The position numbers and the translations under genes are program-made. A DNA stretch of 64,000 nt from Mycobacterium sp. URHD0025 (GTDB taxonomy: Bacteria; Actinomycetota; Actinomycetes; Mycobacteriales; Mycobacteriaceae): assembly GCF_000426065.1 (NCBI RefSeq), contig NZ_AUEQ01000006.1, positions 124,001 through 188,000 on the forward strand. Direction: 5' to 3'. The notes under the pieces were generated by a model. The model made no database searches and was not told the origin of the DNA. It was given only the letters and a program-made list of their open reading frames with translations. Below are positions 48,326 through 56,887 of this stretch, piece by piece; the stretch's first letter is position 1; each line of letters begins with the position of its first letter.

Positions 48326-50416
48326 ATGGATCCGAATTCGAAGTCATATCAATCCGATAAGCCTGACGAATTGCGGGTGGGACTCCCGCGCCGGAGGATA
48401 CTGGGCGGGCTGGCGGTGGCCGGCGTCGCCACGACCCTTGTCGCCGGCTGCAACGACAAGACCGGTGGTTCTTCCTCAGGCGGCGGTGGCGGTGGAGTTG
48501 TCAGCACCGACAACACCGTCAAAGGCGCTACCGAGGCGACCAAGGCCGCCAACCAGAAGCTGCTGGACACATTGCCGTTCAATGACAAGGCCGACTTCGA
48601 AGACGCGAAGCGGGGCCTGATCGCCCGCCCTGACACCCTGACCATCAAGAACGACAAAGGCGACGTCGTCTGGGACATGGAGGAGTACAAGAAGTACATC
48701 GCCGACGACAAACCGGCGCCGGACACCGTCAATCCCAGCCTGTGGCGCATGACGCAGCTGAACATGCAGTACGGCTTGTTCGAGGTGGTCAAGGACCGGA
48801 TCTATCAGGTGCGTGGATACGATCTGTCCAACATCACCTTCGTCAAGGGCGATACCGGCTGGATCGTCATCGACCCCCTGGTCTCGGCCGAGACCGCCAT
48901 GGCTGCGATGGATTTGACCAACCAGCATCTCGGCGCACGGCCGATCGTTGCGGTCGTCCACAGCCATTCGCACGTCGATCATTACGGCGGTGTGCGCGGT
49001 ATCGTCAACCAGGCCGACGTCGATTCGGGCAAGGTGAAGATCATCGCCCCGGTCAACTTCGTCGAGGACGTGATCAGTGAGAACGTGATCGCCGGCAACG
49101 CGATGTCGCGTCGCGCGGTCTACATGTTCGGCGCGCTGCTCCCACGCAACGCCCAGGGGGGAGTGGGAGCCGGTCTGGGACAGACCAACTCGACCGGCAC
49201 CGCCGGAATGATGATTCCGACCGACATCATCACCCAGACCGGTCAGAAGCTGACGATCGACGGCGTGGACATGGAGTTTCAGTACACGCCCGGTACCGAG
49301 GCGCCCACGGAGATGAATACGTTCTTCCCGCAGTTCAAGGCGATGTGGATGGCCGAGAACACCACCAACACCATGCACAACCTGTTGACGCTGCGTGGTG
49401 CCCAGGTACGCGATGCGCTGGTGTGGGCCAAGTTCATCGACGAGACGATCCGCCGCTACGGCCCGAACACCGAGGTCAAGTTCCAGAGTCACCACTGGCC
49501 TAAGTGGGGTAACGCCAACATCATCGACTACTGGAAGCGTCAACGTGACCTGTACAAGTATATGCACGATCAGTCCGTGCGGTTGATGAACAACGGGCTG
49601 GTGGGCTCCGAGATCGCCGAGGAGATCACGTTGCCGGCGGAGCTCAACAACTTCTGGCCGGACCGCGGGTATTACGGGACACTCAAGCACAATTCGCGGG
49701 CGGTTTATCAGCGCTACATGGGCTGGTACGACGGCAACCCGTCGGACCTCGACGACCTGCCGCCGGAACCCGCGGCCAAGAAGTACGTCGACTACATGGG
49801 CGGGGAGGGCGCAGTTCTGGACAAGGCGAAGAAGGATTTCGACAACGGCGAATACCGGTGGACGGCGATGGTGCTGAAGCATGTCGTGTTCGCCAACCCG
49901 GGCAACGCCGATGCCAAGAACCTGCTTGCCGACAGCTACGAACAACTCGGCTATCAGGCCGAGTCGGGCCCGTGGCGCTCGGTGTACCTGCAGGGCGCCT
50001 ACGAACTGCGTAACGGCGTACCCGACTCAGGGGGAATTTCGACCGCGAGTCCCGACACCGTCAAGGCGATGCCCCCGGACATGTTGTTCGATTACTTGGC
50101 GGTGCGACTGAATGGACCGAAGGCTGCGGGCAAGACCTTGACGATGAATGTCAAGTTCAAGGACATCAACAAGGAATATGGCCTCATCGTAGAGAACGGC
50201 GTGCTCAACTACGCCGCCGACGCGCCGGTCCCCAACGCGAATTCCACTGTCACCCTGGACAAGGCGACGCTCGACGACATCCAGCTGGGCAACGTCAAGC
50301 TCGACGAAGCGATCTCGCAGAACAAGGTGACCATCGACGGAAATCGCGGGTCCTTCGACGAGTTCATGGGCCTGCTCGACAACTTCCCGTTCTGGTTCAA
50401 CATCGTCACTCCGTAG
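48326..50416 (+). CDS. Tat-exported alkyl sulfatase (SdsA1/BDS1 type, metallo-beta-lactamase fold)
   Basis: A 696-residue class-III sulfatase lipoprotein. Residues 21-42 (PRRRILGG... TLVAGC) form a twin-arginine signal with lipobox Cys42, then a Gly-rich linker. The catalytic metallo-beta-lactamase domain has HSHVDH (H214-x-H216-x-D218-H219). The helical dimerisation region and a C-terminal SCP2-like domain (FKDINKEYGLIVENGVLNYA) follow, as in SdsA1. It removes sulfate from alkyl sulfates such as SDS and does not need formylglycine. Function as a sulfur-scavenging or detergent-degrading enzyme outside the cell is inferred. Confidence 0.92.
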   Translation: MDPNSKSYQSDKPDELRVGLPRRRILGGLAVAGVATTLVAGCNDKTGGSSSGGGGGGVVSTDNTVKGATEATKAANQKLLDTLPFNDKADFEDAKRGLIARPDTLTIKNDKGDVVWDMEEYKKYIADDKPAPDTVNPSLWRMTQLNMQYGLFEVVKDRIYQVRGYDLSNITFVKGDTGWIVIDPLVSAETAMAAMDLTNQHLGARPIVAVVHSHSHVDHYGGVRGIVNQADVDSGKVKIIAPVNFVEDVISENVIAGNAMSRRAVYMFGALLPRNAQGGVGAGLGQTNSTGTAGMMIPTDIITQTGQKLTIDGVDMEFQYTPGTEAPTEMNTFFPQFKAMWMAENTTNTMHNLLTLRGAQVRDALVWAKFIDETIRRYGPNTEVKFQSHHWPKWGNANIIDYWKRQRDLYKYMHDQSVRLMNNGLVGSEIAEEITLPAELNNFWPDRGYYGTLKHNSRAVYQRYMGWYDGNPSDLDDLPPEPAAKKYVDYMGGEGAVLDKAKKDFDNGEYRWTAMVLKHVVFANPGNADAKNLLADSYEQLGYQAESGPWRSVYLQGAYELRNGVPDSGGISTASPDTVKAMPPDMLFDYLAVRLNGPKAAGKTLTMNVKFKDINKEYGLIVENGVLNYAADAPVPNANSTVTLDKATLDDIQLGNVKLDEAISQNKVTIDGNRGSFDEFMGLLDNFPFWFNIVTP

Positions 50417-50490
50417 CTGGGACAATGGCGTACCGCCCGGCCGGCGCCGGACAGTACTCCATGCCCGGACACTGATCGACAGGAACCAAC

Positions 50491-53079
50491 GTGCAGCCCT
50501 CCGCAACATCGGCGATGCGGCCGGTGCCGTGGTTCCTGGCCACCACGCCGTCGTCGAGCCCGGGCATGGTGTTCCGTCAGGCCATCGGCCACAGCCTCGA
50601 CGGGTACATCCCCGGCAGACGTGCCGTACTCGTTGCTGCTCCTTCGGGGTTCGGCAAGACCGTTGCGGTTGCCCAGTGGGTGACCGGGCGCCAACGTGAC
50701 AAGCCCGGTTCGGTGGCGTGGCTGACGCTGACCGAACGAGTCACCGAACGCAGCGATGTGCTGCGCGGCATGTTGACCGCACTTCGCAACAGCGCGAGTG
50801 ATGCCGGGGACAGGTCGTTGGGCCAGGCCCTGTCCGGGGCGTTCGACTCGGCGTCCTACGACGCCGCCGTCGCCGCGCTGATGGCCATCAATCCGCGGCG
50901 GGACGTGACCATCGTGATCGACGATTTCCAGTTCGGCCGGTCGGTGTGGGGCGATGGCGACGTTGTGGAGTTGGTCGAGAACGGGCCGCAGTGGTTGCGA
51001 TTCGTCTTGATCACGACCGACCCGGTGAGCTCCGCCTGGGCAAGGCTGCGGGTTCACGACAAGGTTGCCGTCATCGGTTCGGCCGAATTGTCCTTCAGCC
51101 GTGACGATGTGACGGCGTTGGTGGCCGCAACCGGTACGTCACCTCGGCCCGAGGACACCGATCGCATCATGACGGCCACCGGGGGATGGCCCGGAGCGGT
51201 TCGGCTGCTCCTGGTCGGTGGCGCCGGCGCCCCGGCGTTCTCCGGCGATGTCGATCTCACCGATTACATCGGCACCGCGGTGTTGGGTCGGATGCGGCCC
51301 GACCTGGCCGAATTCGCGCTCAAGGCCACCGTATGTCCACGGCTGGACGCGCAATTGGCCCGTCTACTCACCGACCGGCCGGACAGTGCTGACCTGCTCA
51401 ACGACTGTGTGGCCGCGGGGTTGTTCCTCGAACGTATCGGCTCCGGGGAAAGTGCGGTCTTCCAATGGCATTCGATGTTCGTGAAGAATTGCCAGGAGCT
51501 GCTGCGGCGGAGATCTCCCGAGGAGTGGAAGCGCCTGAACCGTTTGGCCGGAACCGAACTGGCGCAGCGGTACCCGCTGGAGGCGGTCGAGCACTCGATC
51601 CGGGCCGAAGACCGCTTCGGGTACGACGTCGTCGCCGACCGCTGGCTTGAGTTGTTGCTGGAATCGCGTTCGGCCGCATTGGATCAGGCTTGCCTGCGGC
51701 TCACCGAGGCGTTCGGTGAGAACCCGGAGATCTTGATGATCCGGTCCAGCTGTCGAGCCATGGCCGGTGACGATGTCACGGCATCACTGCTTTTCGACCG
51801 GGCTGCGACCATGTCGCAATCGGCGGCTACACCGCCACGACTGGACTTCATCGCCGATGTCACGCGACTTCTGATTTCCGATGACCGCGAGTCGATGGAT
51901 CGTGCCGCTGACCGCGTCGAGGCCGCGTTGAGCAGACGTGAGGTGGCTCCGCGCGTATACGCGTGCGCGCTGTTCATTCTCGGTTGGGCGGATTCGCGGC
52001 TCCGTCGCAGTGCGACGCGGGGGTCGGCACTGTTGGAGGCAGCGGTGAACGAGTGCGCGGCCCTGGGGCTGCCGGAGGTGGCTCACCGCGCCCGGCAGAG
52101 CCTGGCTTTCGCTCTGGCCCATGCGGGTGAGATCGGCCGAGCGCAACAGGCACTGGATCTCGTGGTGGTGTCCGACGAGTCCGATCCCGAGCTGTGGCTC
52201 TCGCACGACGGCGACGGCATCGAGCGATTCACGGCCGGCTGGATCCGCTTCTGGCATGGTGAGATCGCGTCGGCCGTCGAGGATTTGACTCCCGCGAGCG
52301 CTGCCCCGGGCGTCGGCTACCCCGACACCGCACGGATGTTCCTGGCGTTCAGTGCGGCAACCCTGCGCGATGACGCTGTGCTCGCGACCGCCGAAGCCGC
52401 CGTATCCCGGATGCCCGACGCTGATACCCACGGAGTGCCCTGGGTCAGCTACAAGACGGCGAGTCGTGCCCGGCTCGCCGAGGCTCGTGGGGATCGTCGG
52501 CTCGCCCTGGAGCTGGCGTCGAGCGTGGCCGGCTCACAACACGTTCCGATGGTCTCGGCGGTCATGGCCGGGATGTGTCGCCGGCTCGGTGAGCCAGAGT
52601 TGGCCGACCGGCTGGCCAACCAGGCGCTGGAGCCGCAGGTTCCCGGATACATCGCGGCCTACGCGTTGCACACGCTGGCAGCGCTGGCGTGGCAGCAGGG
52701 ACATGCTGAGCGGGCCCACAAGCGGATGGAAGAGATGTTGACCAGTGCCCGCCCCGAGGGGGTGCGCTACCAGTTCGTCGACAATCCCGATCCTGTCTGC
52801 CGGGAGCTGCTGGCCGCGCATCTGTCGTACACGTCGTACCCGGACTTCGTCGAGGACGCCCTGCTGGCCAGCGAACACGGCCGAGCCGATCCGCATGTTG
52901 CGGACCTCACGCGGCGTGAACGCGAGATTCTGGCCTTCTTGCGGACGGCGAAGACCATGCAGGAGATCGCCGAAGCGCTTTCCATCTCGGTGAACACGCT
53001 CAAGACCCACCAGCGGTCGATCTACCGGAAGCTCGGCGCGGCGAACCGCCGTGAGGCCATCAAGAACGCGGGCCGGTAG
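50491..53079 (+). CDS. LuxR-family ATP-binding regulator (MalT-like)
   Basis: An 862-residue STAND/MalT-like regulator. The P-loop AAPSGFGKT is at residues 49-57 with a Walker B-like VTIVIDDFQFGR near 145-155. A long helical repeat middle (residues ~400-790) is probably TPR-like. The C-terminal LuxR helix-turn-helix is DLTRREREILAFLRTAKTMQEIAEALSISVNTLKTHQRSIYRKLG (last ~60 residues). GTG 50491 has AGGAA upstream. Following directly after the alkyl sulfatase on the same strand (74 bases), it is a candidate activator of that gene. No inducer can be read off. Confidence 0.88.
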   Translation: MQPSATSAMRPVPWFLATTPSSSPGMVFRQAIGHSLDGYIPGRRAVLVAAPSGFGKTVAVAQWVTGRQRDKPGSVAWLTLTERVTERSDVLRGMLTALRNSASDAGDRSLGQALSGAFDSASYDAAVAALMAINPRRDVTIVIDDFQFGRSVWGDGDVVELVENGPQWLRFVLITTDPVSSAWARLRVHDKVAVIGSAELSFSRDDVTALVAATGTSPRPEDTDRIMTATGGWPGAVRLLLVGGAGAPAFSGDVDLTDYIGTAVLGRMRPDLAEFALKATVCPRLDAQLARLLTDRPDSADLLNDCVAAGLFLERIGSGESAVFQWHSMFVKNCQELLRRRSPEEWKRLNRLAGTELAQRYPLEAVEHSIRAEDRFGYDVVADRWLELLLESRSAALDQACLRLTEAFGENPEILMIRSSCRAMAGDDVTASLLFDRAATMSQSAATPPRLDFIADVTRLLISDDRESMDRAADRVEAALSRREVAPRVYACALFILGWADSRLRRSATRGSALLEAAVNECAALGLPEVAHRARQSLAFALAHAGEIGRAQQALDLVVVSDESDPELWLSHDGDGIERFTAGWIRFWHGEIASAVEDLTPASAAPGVGYPDTARMFLAFSAATLRDDAVLATAEAAVSRMPDADTHGVPWVSYKTASRARLAEARGDRRLALELASSVAGSQHVPMVSAVMAGMCRRLGEPELADRLANQALEPQVPGYIAAYALHTLAALAWQQGHAERAHKRMEEMLTSARPEGVRYQFVDNPDPVCRELLAAHLSYTSYPDFVEDALLASEHGRADPHVADLTRREREILAFLRTAKTMQEIAEALSISVNTLKTHQRSIYRKLGAANRREAIKNAGR

Positions 53080-53088
53080 CGTGACGGC

Positions 53089-53613
53089 GTGATCGACGAA
53101 CAGGTCGCGGTGTACGACGCAGACGGCAATGTGGTTGGCGCGGCGCCACGTTCACGTGTCTACGCCGAAGGCCTGTGGCATGCCAGCGCGGGTGTACTGG
53201 TGCGTTCGATGGACGGGCTGCGCATCTACGTTCACCGGCGCACCACGACCAAGGCGGTGTTCGCCGGCATGCACGACTGCCTGGCCGGTGGGGTCGTCGA
53301 TCCGGGGGAGACACCGTTGCAGGCCGCAACCAGGGAATTGGCCGAGGAGCTCGGTATCAGCGGCCCACCGTTGACGGCGCTGGCCGCGGCGGCCTGGGAC
53401 GGGCAGTGGGCGGGAAAGCCCATGCGCTGTCACCTGTTTGCGTATGAGGCGCGCTGGGACGGGCCGATCCGCCACCAACCCGAAGAGATCGTCGAGGGCT
53501 GGTGGTGGACCGACGAGGAACTGGCAACGCATCTGGCCGATCCTGCCTGGCTGTTCGTGCCCGATACCCGCGTGCTGATTCCGCAGCTGCTGCGCTTACG
53601 TCAACACCCTTGA
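53089..53613 (+). CDS. NUDIX hydrolase
   Basis: A 174-residue NUDIX protein. The Nudix box GGVVDPGETPLQAATRELAEELGI spans residues 67-90 and matches GX5EX7REUXEEXGU. The N terminus (EQVAVYDADGNVVGAAPRSRVYAEGLWHASAGVLV) resembles the isopentenyl-diphosphate-isomerase-like/YfcD group of NUDIX proteins. Substrate is unknown. GTG 53089 lies 9 bases after the LuxR stop, so co-transcription is likely. Confidence 0.9.
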   Translation: MIDEQVAVYDADGNVVGAAPRSRVYAEGLWHASAGVLVRSMDGLRIYVHRRTTTKAVFAGMHDCLAGGVVDPGETPLQAATRELAEELGISGPPLTALAAAAWDGQWAGKPMRCHLFAYEARWDGPIRHQPEEIVEGWWWTDEELATHLADPAWLFVPDTRVLIPQLLRLRQHP

Positions 53614-53669
53614 GGTAGTGCGCGAGATGCTTCTTACTGGGTGGTACATCACCGTCCAGGAAGATCCCC

Positions 53670-55094
53670 GTGCAAACCGTGTTCGAACGCAATATCCCGT
53701 CAACCGGCCTCGTCGACCGCTCGTTGGCGGCCACCGTGCTTCAGCCCTTCTGGCTCGACGACGCGCCTGGCCACGCCCGCTATCCGGCGCTGTCCAAGCC
53801 GTTCGAACGCTACGACCTCATCGTCGTCGGCGGCGGGTACACCGGCCTGTGGTCTGCCGTGCTGGCAAAGCAGCGTGACCCGGGTATCCGGGTCGCCCTG
53901 GTCGAGGGGCAGACGATCGGTTGGGCGGCTTCGGGACGCAACGGCGGTTTCGTCGAAGCGTCGCTGACCCACGGTGCCGAGAACGGTCTCAGCCGGTGGC
54001 CCGACGAGATGGAGATCCTCGACCGGCTGGGGTTGGAGAATCTCGACGGCATCGAGAAGACCGTCGATTCGCTCGGTCTCGATTGTGACTTCGAGCGGAC
54101 CGGCTCGCTCGCGGTGGCGGTCGAGCCCTATCAGGCTGACGAGCTGACCGGCGCCGCGCTGCGGCCGGATCAGGTTTACTTCGACCAACACGCGATCCGC
54201 TCCGAGGTAGGTTCACCCACCTATCTGGCCGGCGTGTGGTCGAAGAACACTGCCGCACTGGTCCACCCCGCCAAACTTGCGAGTGAACTCGCCCGCGCCG
54301 CAAGTGAACTCGGTGTGGAGATCTACGAGAACAGCAAGGTGCTCGGGGTCGGCCAGGACCGTCGGGGCGGCCCGCTGTCGATTCGCACCGAGCGCGTGAC
54401 CGTGCACGCCGATCGAGTGATCCTGGCGACCAACGGTTTTCCCTCGCTGCTGAAGCGCTACCGCTACCACACGGTGCCGGTATACGACTACGCCCTGATG
54501 ACCGAGCCGCTGACCGAATCGCAGCTGGCCGCCATCGGCTGGAGCAACCGGCAGGGCATCAGCGACATGTCGAATCAGTTCCATTATTACCGGCTGTCGA
54601 AAGACAACCGGATTCTGTGGGGCGGCTATGACGCCGTCTATCACTTCGGTGGCCGCATCCGGCCTCGGTACGAGGATCGCGACGCGACCTATCGTCGGCT
54701 CGCCGGTCACTTCTTCACGACCTTCCCGCAACTCGAGGACGTCGGCTTTACTCATCGCTGGGCCGGCGTGATCGACACTTCCACGCGATTCTGTGCGTTC
54801 TTCGGGTCCGCGTACGGAGATCGCGTCGGATATGCCGCTGGGTTCACCGGGCTCGGGGTGGCGGCCACGCGATTCGCGGCCGAGGTGATGCTCGACCGAT
54901 TCGCCGGTGCGCAGACCGTTCGCACCGAACTCGACATGGTCAAATCCATCCCTGCGCCGTTCCCGCCAGAACCGTTGGCCTCGGCCGGGATTCAGGCAAC
55001 CCGATGGTCGCTCGACCGTGCCGACCATCGTGGGGGGCGACGCAATCTGCTGTTGAAGGCGCTCGACTCCGTGGGATTGGGGTTCGACTCATGA
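53670..55094 (+). CDS. FAD-dependent amine oxidase (DAO fold, PuuB-like)
   Basis: A 474-residue flavoprotein of the D-amino-acid/glycine-oxidase superfamily. The FAD motif is LIVVGGGYTGLWSAVLAKQ (residues ~50-68), followed by GWAASGRNGGFVEASLTHG; RVILATNGFPSLLKRYRYHTVPVYDY and a C-terminal GYAAGFTGLGVAATRFAAE close the FAD site. It resembles gamma-glutamylputrescine oxidoreductase-type enzymes, so oxidation of an amine or amino acid is likely. GTG 53670 is preceded by AGGAAG. It overlaps the cupin gene by 4 bases. Confidence 0.87.
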   Translation: MQTVFERNIPSTGLVDRSLAATVLQPFWLDDAPGHARYPALSKPFERYDLIVVGGGYTGLWSAVLAKQRDPGIRVALVEGQTIGWAASGRNGGFVEASLTHGAENGLSRWPDEMEILDRLGLENLDGIEKTVDSLGLDCDFERTGSLAVAVEPYQADELTGAALRPDQVYFDQHAIRSEVGSPTYLAGVWSKNTAALVHPAKLASELARAASELGVEIYENSKVLGVGQDRRGGPLSIRTERVTVHADRVILATNGFPSLLKRYRYHTVPVYDYALMTEPLTESQLAAIGWSNRQGISDMSNQFHYYRLSKDNRILWGGYDAVYHFGGRIRPRYEDRDATYRRLAGHFFTTFPQLEDVGFTHRWAGVIDTSTRFCAFFGSAYGDRVGYAAGFTGLGVAATRFAAEVMLDRFAGAQTVRTELDMVKSIPAPFPPEPLASAGIQATRWSLDRADHRGGRRNLLLKALDSVGLGFDS

Positions 55095-55420
55095 GCAGCT
55101 GCGTCGACGCCGCGAACCTGGTACTCGACCACGTGCCACTTCCCGACGAGTTGGTCGCGGCGGGCGCTCCGACGACAGGTCATCGTGACCTGGCCTCGTT
55201 GTCAGATCTGACGATCGGGGTCTGGGAACATACGCCCGGCATATCCCGAGACGTTGAGGCCGACGAGGTATTCGTCGTGCTGAGCGGGGATGCGAGCGTG
55301 GCGTTCGATGATGGTTCGCCGACGATCGAACTTCGTCCGGGCAGCCTGGTCCGCCTGTCCGCCGGGCAGCGCACCACGTGGACCGTCCGGGAGACGCTGC
55401 GGAAAGTCTTCGTCGCCTGA
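55091..55420 (+). CDS. Cupin-domain protein
   Basis: A 109-residue single-domain cupin. It has WEHTPGISRDVEADEVFVVLSGDASVAFDDGSPTIELRPGSLVRLSAGQRTTWTV, a Cupin_3-type barrel as in ureidoglycine aminohydrolase-like proteins, often found next to PuuB-like oxidases. Its ATG overlaps the oxidase stop (ATGA). An enzymatic role or a substrate-binding role is possible. Confidence 0.83.
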   Translation: MSSCVDAANLVLDHVPLPDELVAAGAPTTGHRDLASLSDLTIGVWEHTPGISRDVEADEVFVVLSGDASVAFDDGSPTIELRPGSLVRLSAGQRTTWTVRETLRKVFVA

Positions 55421-55492
55421 GCATTGTTGTGCGCCACGCCACGGCAACCCGCAGAATGGGGCAAGGTGTTGACGTAAGCGAAGGCAGTGCGA

Positions 55493-56212
55493 ATGGGCCG
55501 AACCTTGAAGTCTCAGTCGCCGCGGCGGCGAAGGCGGCAGACCAACCAGGGCGTTCTCCTGTCCGAACAGCTCATCGTGGAGACGGCATTGCGGGTGCTG
55601 CAGTACCACGGCGCGGCCGGCCTGACGGTGCGGCGCCTGGGTGCGGCGCTCGGCGCCGATCCGACCGCCCTGTATCGCTACTTCCACGGCATCGAGGACG
55701 TAGTGCTGGCCGTCACGGACGAACTCCTGCGGCGAGTGGTCGAGGGTTGGGAACCGACCGGCCGGTGGCGTGACGACATGCGCGAGTTCGGGCTGCGTCT
55801 GCACGGGGTCTACGTTGCGCACCCGCAGGCGGGCGTGCTGGCAGCCAGCCGGGTGACCGGCGGTGCCAACGAGATCTACATCATCGAAACGGTTCTGGGA
55901 CTTCTGCATTCGGCCGGGTTTCCCGAGCGCGAGGCGGTCGAGGTCTATCACGCGTTCATCGACCAGATGCTGGGCTTCGCGGCGCTCGACGCCGCTTTCG
56001 AAGCCCTGCCTGCCGAGCATCAGAAGCGCGACGAGGACACGTGGCGCGACACCTATGCCCAGTTGCCCGCCGATACGCATCCGCACATCGCCGCCACCAG
56101 TCGGCTGCTCGGTGAGTCCATGAGGCGAAGCGCGTGTGAATCGGCGCTCGATCTCCTGCTCGACGGCGTGGCGGCGAGGCTGGACGCCTGCTCGCCGGGA
56201 TCGCGTGGCTGA
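55493..56212 (+). CDS. TetR-family transcriptional regulator
   Basis: A 239-residue TetR regulator. Helix-turn-helix: LSEQLIVETALRVLQYHGAAGLTVRRLGAALGADPTALYRYFHGIEDVVLAV. The N terminus is rich in basic residues (SQSPRRRRRQTNQG). ATG 55493 (AAGG 9 bases upstream) is preferred to GTG 55487. It lies 72 bases after the oxidase-cupin pair on the same strand and may regulate it. Confidence 0.85.
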   Translation: MGRTLKSQSPRRRRRQTNQGVLLSEQLIVETALRVLQYHGAAGLTVRRLGAALGADPTALYRYFHGIEDVVLAVTDELLRRVVEGWEPTGRWRDDMREFGLRLHGVYVAHPQAGVLAASRVTGGANEIYIIETVLGLLHSAGFPEREAVEVYHAFIDQMLGFAALDAAFEALPAEHQKRDEDTWRDTYAQLPADTHPHIAATSRLLGESMRRSACESALDLLLDGVAARLDACSPGSRG

Positions 56213-56241
56213 ATCAGCGCGGTATCAGGACGACGAGGCGG

Positions 56242-56802
56242 TCAATCGCTCGACGCATCACTCGACGCATCAGAGGTGGCGGTGATCCGATCGATCACGG
56301 CCAACAACCCGTCGTCATCGTCGGTCTTCACCAGGTGACCGCCGAGAGCGCGGTGCAAAGCGCTGTAGTAGAGGCCGTCACCGATCAGCTTGACCGCGCG
56401 GGCGACATCGAGGTCGCCGAGTGCCTGGTGCAGCACGGTCAGCCAGTCGGCCGATACCGACTCGATGACGGTGCGCGCGTGACTGTCGCCTGCCTGCTGC
56501 AGCCGGGACACCGCCACCAGGGCCCGATCGAGCGGGGTCTCCGCGTAGTGCGATGACCGAATGTAATAGCGGGCCGGCCCCTCAGGTGCGGCGCGCATCT
56601 CCTCGACGTCCGCGGCTGCCAACGTCAGCAGGCGCTCGCACAATGCATCGGCGAGGCGGTCCTTGGACGGAAAGTGGTAGAGGAGACCGCCTTTCGACAC
56701 TCCGGCCTTGGCGGCCACGGCGTCCAGGGTGGCGTAGCGCTCGCCTTCGGTGGCGAGCAGAGCCTCATAGGCGTCGAGGATGCGGTCCCGCGACGATGCC
56801 AT
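56242..56802 (-). CDS. TetR-family repressor of the adjacent MFS transporter
   Basis: A 186-residue TetR regulator divergent from an MFS gene. Helix-turn-helix: RDRILDAYEALLATEGERYATLDAVAAKAGVSKGGLLYHFPSKDRLADAL. A perfect operator palindrome lies in the 85-base divergent gap. The C-terminus carries the near-repeat DASSDASSD. ATG 56802 is used; GTG 56805 is one codon earlier. Regulation of the MFS gene is inferred from the arrangement. Confidence 0.88.
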   Translation of the reverse strand: MASSRDRILDAYEALLATEGERYATLDAVAAKAGVSKGGLLYHFPSKDRLADALCERLLTLAAADVEEMRAAPEGPARYYIRSSHYAETPLDRALVAVSRLQQAGDSHARTVIESVSADWLTVLHQALGDLDVARAVKLIGDGLYYSALHRALGGHLVKTDDDDGLLAVIDRITATSDASSDASSD

Positions 56803-56830
56803 CACCAGAGCTTACGACACCGGGCAGATA

Positions 56831-56854
56831 ACTGTACCGTCTGGACGGTATAGT
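56831..56854. promoter_or_regulatory. TetR operator and promoter in the TetR-MFS divergent gap
   Basis: TACCGTCTGGACGGTA (56835-56850) is a perfect 6-4-6 palindrome; with flanks the dyad extends to a near-perfect 24 bases. TATAGT (56849-56854), a good -10 for the MFS gene, overlaps its right edge, so a bound repressor would block RNA polymerase. GGAGGAGG follows before the MFS start. Confidence 0.72.
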
Positions 56855-56887
56855 GCTCGTGACAGTTCGAGCCGGAGGAGGGGGCCG

